The position numbers and the translations under genes were made by a program. Shown here piece after piece: positions 45,005 to 54,012 of a DNA stretch of 64,000 bases (the first letter of the stretch is position 1; each line of letters begins with the position of its first letter). The notes beneath the pieces are model-generated. The model searched no databases, had not been told where the DNA came from, and was given only the letters and a program-made list of their open reading frames with translations. This stretch comes from Arenibacter antarcticus (GTDB taxonomy: Bacteria > Bacteroidota > Bacteroidia > Flavobacteriales > Flavobacteriaceae). The DNA is taken from contig NZ_CP166679.1 of NCBI RefSeq assembly GCF_041320605.1, forward strand, positions 4,450,001 to 4,514,000, read 5' to 3'.

Positions 45005-45697
45005 ATGCGAACCTTGTTAAGCTTTTGTTATTTAATTATTTTGACCTCGTTTATTTCCTGCGGGGAAAAAACACAAAACAAAACTGAGGATAATGCGGTG
45101 ATAAGCGAACAGGACACCACGGAAATAATGGATTCTGTAAACAATAAGGTTGTTTTGTTCTATGGAAATAGCCTAACTGCAGGAATGGGCCTAGATCCCA
45201 ATGAAGCGTTTCCGGCGCTTATTCAGGAAAAACTAGACACCCTTGGCATGGAATATAAGGTAATAAATGCTGGACTTAGTGGGGAAACATCGGCCAGTGG
45301 GAAGAATAGAGTTTCTTGGGTCCTAAAACAAAAGGTGGATGTGTTTATTTTGGAATTGGGTGCCAATGATGGATTAAGAGGAATCCCGTTGAGTGAAACC
45401 AAGAAAAACTTACAAGATATTATTGATACAGTAAAATCAGAAAACCCGGATACGGTCATTATTTTGGCAGGAATGCAGATTCCACCTAATATGGGCCCGG
45501 AGTACTCTGCTGAATTTAAAAATCTATTTCCCCAATTAGCAACACTAAACAATTTGATGTTGATCCCATTTTTGTTGGAGAACGTGGCCGGAATACCAGA
45601 ACTCAATCAACCAGATGGAATTCACCCTACAGCGGAAGGACAGCGAATTATCGCTAGGAACATTTGGCCCATTATACAGAAAGCTATCTCGGAATAA
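45005..45697 (+). CDS. SGNH-family esterase, TesA-like lipoprotein
   Basis: A 230-residue lysophospholipase/arylesterase-type hydrolase. It has a lipoprotein signal (LIILTSFISC) and the SGNH blocks: FYGNSLTAGMG with the nucleophile Ser near 56, NAGLSGETSASG, ELGANDGLRG and DGIHPTAEG with the catalytic Asp and His. Divergent pairing with ybbA/ybbP-like genes mirrors the E. coli tesA locus and supports a role in envelope lipid turnover. Confidence 0.85.
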   Translation: MRTLLSFCYLIILTSFISCGEKTQNKTEDNAVISEQDTTEIMDSVNNKVVLFYGNSLTAGMGLDPNEAFPALIQEKLDTLGMEYKVINAGLSGETSASGKNRVSWVLKQKVDVFILELGANDGLRGIPLSETKKNLQDIIDTVKSENPDTVIILAGMQIPPNMGPEYSAEFKNLFPQLATLNNLMLIPFLLENVAGIPELNQPDGIHPTAEGQRIIARNIWPIIQKAISE

Positions 45698-45733
45698 ATG
45701 TGCATTTAACTACTTTGCAACAACTAATTCAAT

Positions 45734-46282
45734 TTGCAATTGACAAAAGCATCGACCTTAAAAACAATTGATTACTTGGCTTTTCTCTCTAAAGAAATCT
45801 ATACGCCTTGCGGTATGGAGCTAAACAATATTTGCCTCTCCCCGGAAAGCACGGAATACCAAGCATGTACCTATCAACTTAACCATAAGCCGATTATGGG
45901 GAGAATGGCTAAAATTACTCCTCAAAAAATAGGTCAGTTTGTAACCTTATGGAAAAGAACCGAGCAAGGAACCACTACCCCATTTACTGACGGGGACAAC
46001 ATTGATCTGTTTGTAATTAATGTGCAATATAATAGCCAACACGGGCAATTTGTCTTTCCTAGATCTGTATTGCTGGAGCAGGGTATTATCACCGGAGACA
46101 AAAGGCAAGGGAAACGGGGTTTTCGAGTTTATCCCGCATGGGATCACCCCATTAATAGTACGGCAAAAAAAACACAAAAATGGCAACTTGAGTATTTTTT
46201 GACCATAAGATTAAACTTTAAAACCGACCTTCACAGGGTCCGTAAGCTATTCGCTAACGGAATAACTGCTTCCACTGATTAG
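45734..46282 (+). CDS. MepB family protein
   Basis: A 182-residue protein matching the MepB family: EYQACTYQLNHKPIMGRMAKITPQKIGQFVTLWKR followed by GQFVFPRSVLLEQGI and KGKRGFRVYPAWD. MepB was named from the S. aureus mepRAB operon; its biochemical role is not known. The first possible start is a TTG at 45734; the first ATG would cut 27 residues that look like part of the conserved domain, so the TTG or a nearby start is preferred. Confidence 0.75.
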   Translation: MQLTKASTLKTIDYLAFLSKEIYTPCGMELNNICLSPESTEYQACTYQLNHKPIMGRMAKITPQKIGQFVTLWKRTEQGTTTPFTDGDNIDLFVINVQYNSQHGQFVFPRSVLLEQGIITGDKRQGKRGFRVYPAWDHPINSTAKKTQKWQLEYFLTIRLNFKTDLHRVRKLFANGITASTD

Positions 46283-46311
46283 GACAACGAAACCTATAAT
46301 AAAAGATTTAA

Positions 46312-47037
46312 ATGTTTAGACATCAAGGCAAATATAGAACTGCCAAACACAATTTAAAAATCGCTTCTTTACTTTCCTTTGTTGCAGGAATTGTAAATGT
46401 TACTGGTTTTTTGTCCATCCACAAGCTCACCACAAATGTAACAGGTCATTTTGCGTTTTTTATCGATGAAATCCATAGATGGGAACCATGGCAGGGAAGC
46501 GTTTATTTGCTCTATATCCTTTCCTTCCTTTTTGGTTCCTTTATTTCAAGTACCTTAATAGAGCTGACCGATATTCGCGAAAGAATAAACATTTATGTGC
46601 TCCCTACACTTTTGGAGGCAGGGACACTGGTAATGATCGCTGTCCTAGTACAGACACTAAGCGATCCGTCTGCAAGTTTAATTGCCTGTCTTTTGCTTTT
46701 CGCTATGGGGGTCCAAAACTCATTTGTTACCAAAATATCAGATGCAGTAGTGCGTACTACCCACTTAACCGGACTCTTCACAGATTTAGGTATAGAGCTA
46801 TCCTATTTAATGTTCCCCAAAAAGCATCTGAACAGGCACCATATTAAAACCAACATTAGATTGCGACTCTATATCATAAGCTTTTTCTTTTTAGGAGGTA
46901 TTTTTGGTGGGTACCTATATACCTTGATCCAATTTAATGTTCTTTTGGTGGCTGCTGCGCTTCTTATTTCCGGTTTAATGTATAGTCGTTTAAAATTTAA
47001 GGCGATTTTGGTCAGGAGAAAATATCAAAATAGATAA
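46312..47037 (+). CDS. DUF1275 (YoaK) family membrane protein
   Basis: A 241-residue membrane protein with about six segments and the DUF1275 pattern: SFVAGIVNVTGFLSIHKLTTNVTGHFAFF, LLFAMGVQNSFVTKISDAVVRTTHLTGLFTDLGIEL. Function unknown for the family. It follows the MepB gene by 29 bases on the same strand, so the two may be co-transcribed. Confidence 0.85.
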   Translation: MFRHQGKYRTAKHNLKIASLLSFVAGIVNVTGFLSIHKLTTNVTGHFAFFIDEIHRWEPWQGSVYLLYILSFLFGSFISSTLIELTDIRERINIYVLPTLLEAGTLVMIAVLVQTLSDPSASLIACLLLFAMGVQNSFVTKISDAVVRTTHLTGLFTDLGIELSYLMFPKKHLNRHHIKTNIRLRLYIISFFFLGGIFGGYLYTLIQFNVLLVAAALLISGLMYSRLKFKAILVRRKYQNR

Positions 47038-47140
47038 GCTAGACCCTAATTTCATATTCCGATATAAAATCACCCTTAAAAACAAGGTTTTAAATAGTTT
47101 TATTAAAATACTCGACTACTAAATATTTAATTTTTACACT

Positions 47141-48994
47141 ATGAACAAAAAAGTTAACCTCACTCTTTGTCTCTCTTTTATTTTTGGGATTATATGCCTC
47201 GTAAATGCCCAGACAAAAGAGGTTTCGCAAGCTAAAAAAACTCTCCCGGTATTTGAAAATGGAGAAGCCCAGATTGTACCTGAATTTAAAGATGCCACAA
47301 AATGGATACGGCACGACCTCTGGGTTGAAACCGAATTTGATACTGATGGCGATGGAAAAAAAGACCGTATGCATGTTGCCGTTACAAGGCCTTATCAAAC
47401 AGATACCGAAAATCTAAAATTGCCAATTATATATATCACCAGTCCTTATTTTGCTGGTGTAGCTCCCTTTTTGGAAGGAAGTTTTTGGGATGTAAGGCAT
47501 GAACTAGGGGAACCTGCTCCCCCACGGGTTCACCCCGAGGTAGTCCGTACTGGAAAAAGACCCATTATCTCTAATTCCCATATCGATACCTGGGTCCCTA
47601 GAGGCTATATCGTGGTCCACTCCTCCTCACCAGGAACAGGTCTTTCACAAGGGTCCCCTACCGTTGGTGGAGAGAACGAATCTTTGGCCCCCAAAGCAGT
47701 TATAGATTGGCTATGTGGCCGCGCAAAAGGATATACGGAACCCTATGGCAAGGAAAGGGTGAAGGCCAATTGGTCTACAGGCAAAGTAGGAATGACCGGT
47801 ACCAGTTATAACGGAACCCTGCCCTTGGCAGCGGCAACAACGGGAGTAAAGGGATTAGAAGCAATCATTCCGATCGCTCCAAACACCTCCTACTATCATT
47901 ATTACAGATCTAACGGACTAGTAAGGTCGCCAGGGGGCTATCTTGGAGAGGATATAGATGTATTATACGATTTTATACATAGCGGTGATGAAAGCAAACG
48001 TCCTTATAACAATGCTAATGTAAGGGATATAGAGATGAAAAATGGAATGGATAGGATATCGGGGGACTATAACGATTTCTGGGCCGGACGCGATTATTTA
48101 AATCAAATGGGACCGATGAAAGCCGCCCTATTGATGGCGCATGGGTTTAACGATTGGAACGTGATGCCAGAACACAGTTATAGGATCTATAAGGCCGCTA
48201 AGGAAAAGGGGCTGCCTGTACAAACGTATTACCATCAAAATGGTCACGGTGGAGAGCCACCATTAACGATGATGAACCGATGGTTCAGCCGTTATTTACA
48301 CGGAATTGAAAACGGTGTGGAAAACGATGCTAAGGCATGGATAGTTCGCGAAAACGATGCTAGAGACCAACCAACACCCTATGCTGAATATCCAAATCCC
48401 CAAGCTTTACCGGTAACCTTGTATTTAGAAAAAGGAGCGCCAGCCACAGGAGGACTATCCCTAGATAAATCCATAGATAAAGGAAAGGAAAAACTAATTG
48501 ATAACTACTCATTTTCGGGAGCTGTATTAGCGCAGGCAGAAAATACAGATCACCGGCTACTTTATGTAACTCCTAAATTATCCCAAGATCTTCATATTTC
48601 CGGAACAGCAAAAGTAACCATTTCACTAGCAAGTACTAAAACCGCGGCCAACCTGTCCGTTTGGTTGGTCTCCCTTCCATGGAACAATGCCCATAATGCC
48701 AAGATTACCGATAACATTATTACCAGAGGTTGGGCCGACCCTCAAAATCACAGCTCCTTAACCCAGGGTGAACCGTTAAATCCAGGAGAATTTTATGAGG
48801 TTTCCTTTAATTTAATGCCAGATGATCAAATTATTCCCCTAGGACAGCAAATAGGATTAATGATTTTTTCCAGTGATAGGGAGTTTACTCTTTGGCCGGA
48901 ACCGGGAACCGAATTAACAATAGACTTGGCCAACACCAATCTTGTAATCCCTGTGGTAGGTGGTGTAGAAGGCTTTAAAAAAGCTATCAAGTAA
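47141..48994 (+). CDS. Secreted Xaa-Pro dipeptidyl-peptidase (S15/CocE family)
   Basis: A 617-residue exported serine peptidase. After the signal (about 1-22) comes the alpha/beta core with Ser 223 in GMTGTSYNGTLPLAAA, a later MAHGFNDWNV carrying the acid residue and His in YYHQNGHGGEPP, then a C-terminal jelly-roll domain (about 400-610). The sequence is closest in motif order to Xaa-Pro dipeptidyl-peptidases, which release X-Pro dipeptides. It would supply proline-rich peptides; glutaryl-7-ACA acylase/CocE activity is an alternative. Confidence 0.85.
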   Translation: MNKKVNLTLCLSFIFGIICLVNAQTKEVSQAKKTLPVFENGEAQIVPEFKDATKWIRHDLWVETEFDTDGDGKKDRMHVAVTRPYQTDTENLKLPIIYITSPYFAGVAPFLEGSFWDVRHELGEPAPPRVHPEVVRTGKRPIISNSHIDTWVPRGYIVVHSSSPGTGLSQGSPTVGGENESLAPKAVIDWLCGRAKGYTEPYGKERVKANWSTGKVGMTGTSYNGTLPLAAATTGVKGLEAIIPIAPNTSYYHYYRSNGLVRSPGGYLGEDIDVLYDFIHSGDESKRPYNNANVRDIEMKNGMDRISGDYNDFWAGRDYLNQMGPMKAALLMAHGFNDWNVMPEHSYRIYKAAKEKGLPVQTYYHQNGHGGEPPLTMMNRWFSRYLHGIENGVENDAKAWIVRENDARDQPTPYAEYPNPQALPVTLYLEKGAPATGGLSLDKSIDKGKEKLIDNYSFSGAVLAQAENTDHRLLYVTPKLSQDLHISGTAKVTISLASTKTAANLSVWLVSLPWNNAHNAKITDNIITRGWADPQNHSSLTQGEPLNPGEFYEVSFNLMPDDQIIPLGQQIGLMIFSSDREFTLWPEPGTELTIDLANTNLVIPVVGGVEGFKKAIK

Positions 48995-49029
48995 TATTTG
49001 ATAAAAAAATAAATTGCATTTTGAGATAA

Positions 49030-49068
49030 AAAAACTCCTTTGCCACTATATTGGGCAAAGGAGTTTTT
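49030..49068 (+). terminator. Terminator between convergent peptidase gene and carB
   Basis: AAAAACTCCTTTGCC pairs perfectly with GGCAAAGGAGTTTTT (15 bp, 9-base spacer), followed by T-rich sequence; symmetric A-run on the other side. Confidence 0.88.
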
Positions 49069-49108
49069 TATTATCTGGGGACAGCCCCACGGAAATGTAA
49101 TGGCAAGC

Positions 49109-51961
49109 TTACTTACTCAAATACATTTTACGCCTAGCGTACAAGTTGTAAAATTGATCATCCTTTAAACTATCGATAAACAAAATACTTTCTCCAGTAC
49201 TCTTCATCTCTGGCCCTAAGTTCTTGTTTACATTAGGGAATTTATCAAATGAGAATACTGGTTGCTTAATTGCAAAACCTTCCAATTTAGGGTTAAAATT
49301 AAAGTCTTTAACTTTTTTCTCCCCTAGCATTACTTTAGTTGCATAGTTTACATAAGGTTCCTTATACGCTTTTGCAATAAAAGGTACCGTTCTAGAGGCT
49401 CTAGGGTTGGCTTCAATAATATACACCACATCCTCCTTAATGGCGAATTGTATATTGATTAAACCTACTGTATTTAAGGCCAAGGCTATTTTCTTGGTAT
49501 GGTCCTTTATCTGCTGCATAACCAATTCACCTAGATTAAAAGGTGGTAAGATAGCATTGGAATCGCCCGAGTGTATTCCACAAGGCTCTATATGCTCCAT
49601 AATCCCGATGATATAAACATCTTCTCCATCACAAATAGCGTCTGCTTCCGCTTCGATAGCACCATCTAAGTAGTGATCTAACAATAATTTATTGTTGGGG
49701 ATCTTTCTTAAAAGATCTACTACATGCGCTTCCAACTCCTCTTTGTTGATGACAATTTTCATTCCTTGTCCACCCAACACATAAGAAGGTCGTACTAGAA
49801 GCGGGAAATCCAACTCATCGGCAAGCCTCAGTGCATCATCTGCAGTTTCGGCCACTCCAAATTGTGGGAATGGAATATTGTTTTCCGCTAAAAGATTGGA
49901 AAAACTTCCACGATCTTCTGCTAGATCTAGTGATTTATAGCTTGTCCCAATAATCTTGATACCGTATTTATCTAGCTTTTCTGCAAGTTTAAGCGCGGTT
50001 TGTCCTCCTAATTGCACAATAACCCCTTCAGGCTTTTCGTGTCTAATAATATCATAGATATGTTCCCAGAAAACAGGTTCAAAATAAAGCTTGTCCGAAA
50101 CATCAAAATCGGTAGATACAGTTTCTGGGTTACAATTGATCATAATGGTCTCGTACCCACATTCGGCTGCAGCCAACACGCCGTGTACGCAACAGTAGTC
50201 AAACTCTATCCCTTGTCCGATCCTATTTGGTCCAGAACCAAGTACCACAATTTTTTTCTTATCACTTACCACGCTATCGTTCTGCACATATTTTGTGCCG
50301 TCCGGTTTTTCTATTTCAGCTTCAAAGGTAGAATAGTAATACGGGGTCATTGCCTCAAATTCTGCCGCACAAGTATCCACCAACTTATAGACCCTATTAA
50401 TATTTAGGGCAACACGTTTGTTGTATACCTCACTTTCGTAGCAATCTACCATATGGGCAATCTGCCTATCGGCGAAACCTTTTTGTTTAGCCTCCAACAA
50501 GAGATCCTTTGGAAGTGATTCTATACTGTATTTGGAAATTTCTTTCTCTAACTGATAAAGTTCTTCATACTGACGAAGGAACCACATATCAATTTTGGTG
50601 ATCTCGTGGATCCTGCTAAGCGGAATCCCCATTTGTATGGCGTCGTAGATTACAAATACACGGTCCCAACTTGGTACGGTAAGTTTTTGTATAATTTCAT
50701 CATAATTGGTATACCCTTTTCCATCTGCACCCAGTCCGTTCCTTTTAATTTCCAAGGATTGCGTAGCTTTGTGCAAGGCTTCTTGAAAAGATCGGCCTAT
50801 TCCCATAACCTCACCAACAGATTTCATCTGAAGTCCCAACGTACGATCCGATCCTTCAAATTTATCGAAGTTCCATCGCGGTATTTTAACAATCACATAA
50901 TCTAAACTTGGCTCAAACAAGGCAGAAGTAGACTTGGTAATCTGATTGCTAAGTTCATTTAAGTTGTAACCAATTGCCAATTTAGCGGCAATTTTTGCAA
51001 TGGGATAACCAGTAGCTTTGGAGGCCAAGGCTGAAGAACGTGATACACGAGGATTGATCTCTATGGCAATAATATCTTCCTTTTCATCCGGACTTACGGC
51101 AAACTGAACATTACAGCCACCAGCAAAATCCCCGATACTCCGCATCATTTTAATGGCCATATCTCGCATTCTTTGGAAAGTGCTATCAGATAGGGTCATT
51201 GCCGGTGCAACGGTTATAGAATCACCGGTATGGATTCCCATGGGGTCCATATTTTCAATGGTACAGATGATAACTACATTATCATTCTTATCGCGTAGTA
51301 GTTCCAATTCATACTCCTTCCATCCCATTAAGGCCTTATCTATCATGACCTCGTGAATAGGTGAAATTTCGAGTCCAAGGGAAAGCATCTCGTCAAAATC
51401 TTCTGGCTTATACACAATAGATGCTCCAGCACCTCCTAAGGTGTAGGAAGCTCTAATTACCAATGGGAATCCAAACTTCTGGGCAATTTCCTTCCCTTTC
51501 AGAAAAGAGGTTGCAGTAGCCTGTGGCGCCATACCAATCCCAATTTTAAGCATAAGTTCCCGAAATTTTTCGCGATCTTCAGTAATATTGATAGCATCTA
51601 TATCTACCCCAATGATCTTCACTCCAAACTCTTCCCAAATTCCCTTATTATCCGCCTCTATACATAGGTTTAATGCGGTCTGACCACCCATAGTAGGTAA
51701 TACGGCGTCTATATTGGGATGTTTTTCCAATATTTCCCGAATAGAATTGGTAGTCAAGGGTTTTAAATATACATGATCGGCCATAGTAGGATCCGTCATG
51801 ATCGTCGCTGGGTTACTATTAATCAGTACTGTTTCTATTCCATCTTCCCTTAAGGACCGAAGTGCCTGTGTACCAGCATAATCAAATTCACACGCCTGAC
51901 CTATTACGATGGGACCAGAACCAATAATTAAAATAGAGTTTAAATCTTTTCTTTTGGGCAT
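49109..51961 (-). CDS. carB: Carbamoyl-phosphate synthase large subunit, short form
   Basis: Two ATP-grasp halves (residues 1 to about 550 and 551 to 950) make carbamoyl phosphate from bicarbonate, ammonia and two ATP for arginine and pyrimidine synthesis. Visible motifs are IGSGPIVIGQACEFDYAG, the repeated EINPR/EANPRASR metal-binding strands and LGPEMKSTGE. At 950 residues it ends just after the second carbamate domain and lacks the roughly 120-residue MGS-like allosteric domain of E. coli CarB. No leftover frame follows, so this is not a frameshift. I recall such short forms in flavobacteria. carA is not in the window. Confidence 0.94.
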   Translation of the reverse strand: MPKRKDLNSILIIGSGPIVIGQACEFDYAGTQALRSLREDGIETVLINSNPATIMTDPTMADHVYLKPLTTNSIREILEKHPNIDAVLPTMGGQTALNLCIEADNKGIWEEFGVKIIGVDIDAINITEDREKFRELMLKIGIGMAPQATATSFLKGKEIAQKFGFPLVIRASYTLGGAGASIVYKPEDFDEMLSLGLEISPIHEVMIDKALMGWKEYELELLRDKNDNVVIICTIENMDPMGIHTGDSITVAPAMTLSDSTFQRMRDMAIKMMRSIGDFAGGCNVQFAVSPDEKEDIIAIEINPRVSRSSALASKATGYPIAKIAAKLAIGYNLNELSNQITKSTSALFEPSLDYVIVKIPRWNFDKFEGSDRTLGLQMKSVGEVMGIGRSFQEALHKATQSLEIKRNGLGADGKGYTNYDEIIQKLTVPSWDRVFVIYDAIQMGIPLSRIHEITKIDMWFLRQYEELYQLEKEISKYSIESLPKDLLLEAKQKGFADRQIAHMVDCYESEVYNKRVALNINRVYKLVDTCAAEFEAMTPYYYSTFEAEIEKPDGTKYVQNDSVVSDKKKIVVLGSGPNRIGQGIEFDYCCVHGVLAAAECGYETIMINCNPETVSTDFDVSDKLYFEPVFWEHIYDIIRHEKPEGVIVQLGGQTALKLAEKLDKYGIKIIGTSYKSLDLAEDRGSFSNLLAENNIPFPQFGVAETADDALRLADELDFPLLVRPSYVLGGQGMKIVINKEELEAHVVDLLRKIPNNKLLLDHYLDGAIEAEADAICDGEDVYIIGIMEHIEPCGIHSGDSNAILPPFNLGELVMQQIKDHTKKIALALNTVGLINIQFAIKEDVVYIIEANPRASRTVPFIAKAYKEPYVNYATKVMLGEKKVKDFNFNPKLEGFAIKQPVFSFDKFPNVNKNLGPEMKSTGESILFIDSLKDDQFYNLYARRKMYLSK

Positions 51962-52001
51962 TATAGTGAGTATTAAAAATATAAAACAAATTGGTCAAAA
52001 A

Positions 52002-52033
52002 AAAGGTGTTACTCTGTAAAAAGTAACACCTTT
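52002..52033 (-). terminator. Terminator after rpmH
   Basis: AAAGGTGTTACT pairs with AGTAACACCTTT (12 bp, 8-base loop), followed on the minus strand by T-tract; lies between rpmH and carB. Confidence 0.85.
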
Positions 52034-52058
52034 GAAATTTTAAAAAACAATATTCCCA

Positions 52059-52220
52059 TTATTTTTTATGCTTCAGTTCAGAAGATACAGATAATTTCTT
52101 TCTTCCTTTTGCACGTCTTCTAGCTAGAACTTTTCTACCATTGGCAGTAGCCATACGTTCTCTAAAACCATGTTTGTTTTTTCTCTTCCTTTTTGATGGT
52201 TGAAATGTTCTTTTGCTCAT
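52059..52220 (-). CDS. rpmH: 50S ribosomal protein L34
   Basis: A 53-residue, very basic protein reading [19 protein letters not shown] and then [20 protein letters not shown], the standard L34 sequence. It is a component of the large ribosomal subunit. The gene has a near-perfect Bacteroidota promoter 90-120 bases upstream and its own terminator before carB. dnaA, its usual neighbour in other bacteria, is not present. Confidence 0.97.
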   Translation of the reverse strand: MSKRTFQPSKRKRKNKHGFRERMATANGRKVLARRRAKGRKKLSVSSELKHKK

Positions 52221-52308
52221 CGTGGCCTATTTTTATGATCTACTTAAGTTTCTATTGACAATTATTTGGCATTGGAATTTTGTAAAAGTCTTAGACAAAA
52301 TCCGGCTG

Positions 52309-52339
52309 CAAATATACAAAGAGTTTTTGCTTTGACAAA
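52309..52339 (-). promoter_or_regulatory. Strong Bacteroidota promoter of rpmH (TTTG-N19-TATATTTG)
   Basis: On the minus strand TTTG (52339-52336) is 19 bases from TATATTTG (52316-52309), a perfect match to the -33/-7 consensus. The leader to rpmH would be about 80 bases. Confidence 0.8.
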
Positions 52340-52397
52340 TCTAATTAAAAAAATATTTTTTTTAGAATTGTCCACCTACATGCCCGTTCTATTTTAT

Positions 52398-52405
52398 TAC
52401 TTTTG
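52398..52405 (+). promoter_or_regulatory. Candidate -7 box TACTTTTG for the DUF6263-like gene
   Basis: Exact TAnnTTTG match 29 bases upstream of the ATG at 52435; divergent from the rpmH promoter. Confidence 0.5.
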
Positions 52406-52434
52406 CAACGGCTTAACGAGAATCAATTATTAAC

Positions 52435-53340
52435 ATGAAGCGCTTTGTTATTTTATCTGTTTTTACCCTTTGGCACATAGCGGGCTTAGGGCAAGTGACC
52501 TTGGCATATCATTTAAAAAAAGGAGATATCTATAAGGTAAAACAGAAAGCCGAGCAAATCATTACACAGGAATTAGATGGAGCCACCCATGTAATTACCA
52601 ATCACATTGACGGTGTTTTGGAGTTTAGAGTACTATCTGAGGTAGCGCAGGGGTACGAAATAGCACTCACATTTAAAGATTTAAATCTTATCATAACTTC
52701 TAGCATTGAGGGGGAATTAATGAATGTGAAGGCCAAAGAGGTTATTCAAGGGGATATTCAATCTAAAATATTCAATACTATTTTGGAGAACCCGGTGAAA
52801 TTAATATTGTCAAAAACTGGAGATATCCTTAAAGTACAAGGCGGGGATAGCCTTGTGTCCAAAATGGCAAATGCCTCTGGACTTAAAGACGATTTTGCAA
52901 TTAACTTGATGAAAAATTCCTTAAAAAAGGAGTTTGGGTCAGAAGCTCTGTCCAATAGCTACAAACAGATGACCTTTATATATCCGATCCAGAAAGTAAG
53001 CATCAACGATAAGTGGAAAAATTCCTATAACGGAAAATTAACGACAACCAACACTTGGACCTTGATAGGAATTGCGGACCAAAAAGCAACTATACATGGC
53101 AAGGCCAATGTTACCGTGTATAATAAGGATCCCAACACCACCATGAAACTAAAGGGAACTCAAAACACAAGGATTATCTCCAATATCAATACAGGTTTCA
53201 TTATTAAGATGACTGTGGAAGGAATTTCAACTGGAGTATCCAACTTAGTGCAATTAGGCGATCAGGAATTGCCCACTACTATAAAATCTAAAATAACTTA
53301 CGAATTAATTAAAAAGGAACATGTTCAACAAAAACTTTAA
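52435..53340 (+). CDS. Secreted DUF6263-like protein
   Basis: A 301-residue exported protein with a signal peptide (FVILSVFTLWHIAGLGQ). The body begins with YHLKKGDIYKVKQKAEQIITQ and continues as long beta-strand segments ending with an RIISNINTGFIIKMTVEG strand, as in the DUF6263 family of Bacteroidota. Function unknown. Its end overlaps the next gene by 20 bases, so the two are translationally linked. Confidence 0.65.
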   Translation: MKRFVILSVFTLWHIAGLGQVTLAYHLKKGDIYKVKQKAEQIITQELDGATHVITNHIDGVLEFRVLSEVAQGYEIALTFKDLNLIITSSIEGELMNVKAKEVIQGDIQSKIFNTILENPVKLILSKTGDILKVQGGDSLVSKMANASGLKDDFAINLMKNSLKKEFGSEALSNSYKQMTFIYPIQKVSINDKWKNSYNGKLTTTNTWTLIGIADQKATIHGKANVTVYNKDPNTTMKLKGTQNTRIISNINTGFIIKMTVEGISTGVSNLVQLGDQELPTTIKSKITYELIKKEHVQQKL

Positions 53341-53836
53341 GCTGATCATTGCTGCGTTAATAATTGCTTATGCGGTATACCAATTTGTAGAAGGCAACAT
53401 AGGAAACGGAATTTCCCTGATCTTTTTGGCTTCTATTTTTGTATTTCTTTACTTTAGGAACGAAATTATTCTTTTGGCCTTCTTAAAAATGAGGAAGCAG
53501 GACCTTGCAGGCACAAAAAAATGGTTGGATAAGATTAAAAACCCAGAAGGTGCACTAACCCAGAAACAACATGGGTACTACAACTACCTTAACGGAATAA
53601 TTTTCTCCCAGACCAATCTTACTCAGGCGGAAAAATATTTTAAAAAGGCTCTTAAATTAGGCCTTAATATGGATTATGATGTGGCTATGGCGAAATTGAG
53701 CCTCGCTGGTATTGCTATGCAAAAACGCAGAAAGCGAGAAGCTACTACTCTGCTAAACGAAGCCAAAAAACTGGACAAACAGAATATGCTTACAGATCAG
53801 ATTAAAATGATGCAACAGCAAATGAAAAAGATATAG
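53321..53836 (+). CDS. Small membrane protein with TPR-like helices
   Basis: A 171-residue protein with two N-terminal membrane segments (LIIAALIIAYAVYQFV and GISLIFLASIFVFLYF) and a helical tail containing TPR-like repeats (YLNGIIFSQTNLTQAEKYFKKALKLG, AKLSLAGIAMQKRRKREATTLLNEAKKL). It overlaps the DUF6263-like gene by 20 bases. A scaffold role is likely from the repeats; no specific function can be named. Confidence 0.65.
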   Translation: MFNKNFKLIIAALIIAYAVYQFVEGNIGNGISLIFLASIFVFLYFRNEIILLAFLKMRKQDLAGTKKWLDKIKNPEGALTQKQHGYYNYLNGIIFSQTNLTQAEKYFKKALKLGLNMDYDVAMAKLSLAGIAMQKRRKREATTLLNEAKKLDKQNMLTDQIKMMQQQMKKI

Positions 53837-53944
53837 TAATTAGATAGCATGAAACGCTACATATTATTTAGAAATAACAATCGTATTTCACACTAGTAAT
53901 CCACAGTTTCCAGTGTAGAAAAAATAATCCATATTGCATTTATG

Positions 53945-53983
53945 ATTGCCAATACAAGACTTCCTTAGTCTTGTATTGGCAAT
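53945..53983. repeat. Perfect 16-bp inverted repeat without T-tract
   Basis: ATTGCCAATACAAGAC and its exact complement surround a 7-base loop between convergent genes. Neither side has a T-run, so it is not a standard intrinsic terminator. Confidence 0.6.
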
Positions 53984-54012
53984 TGGTTTATAAATGGATA
54001 TCTACCTGCATA

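Noticed and set aside
47090-47398. 102-codon minus-strand ORF
   Set aside because: Antisense to the signal peptide and start of the Xaa-Pro peptidase; no coding features.
49030-49108. Frameshift as cause of short CarB
   Set aside because: The bases after the stop hold a terminator and the end of a convergent gene; no remnant of the missing domain is readable.
50012-50407. 131-codon plus-strand ORF within carB
   Set aside because: Antisense shadow of a highly conserved CarB region.
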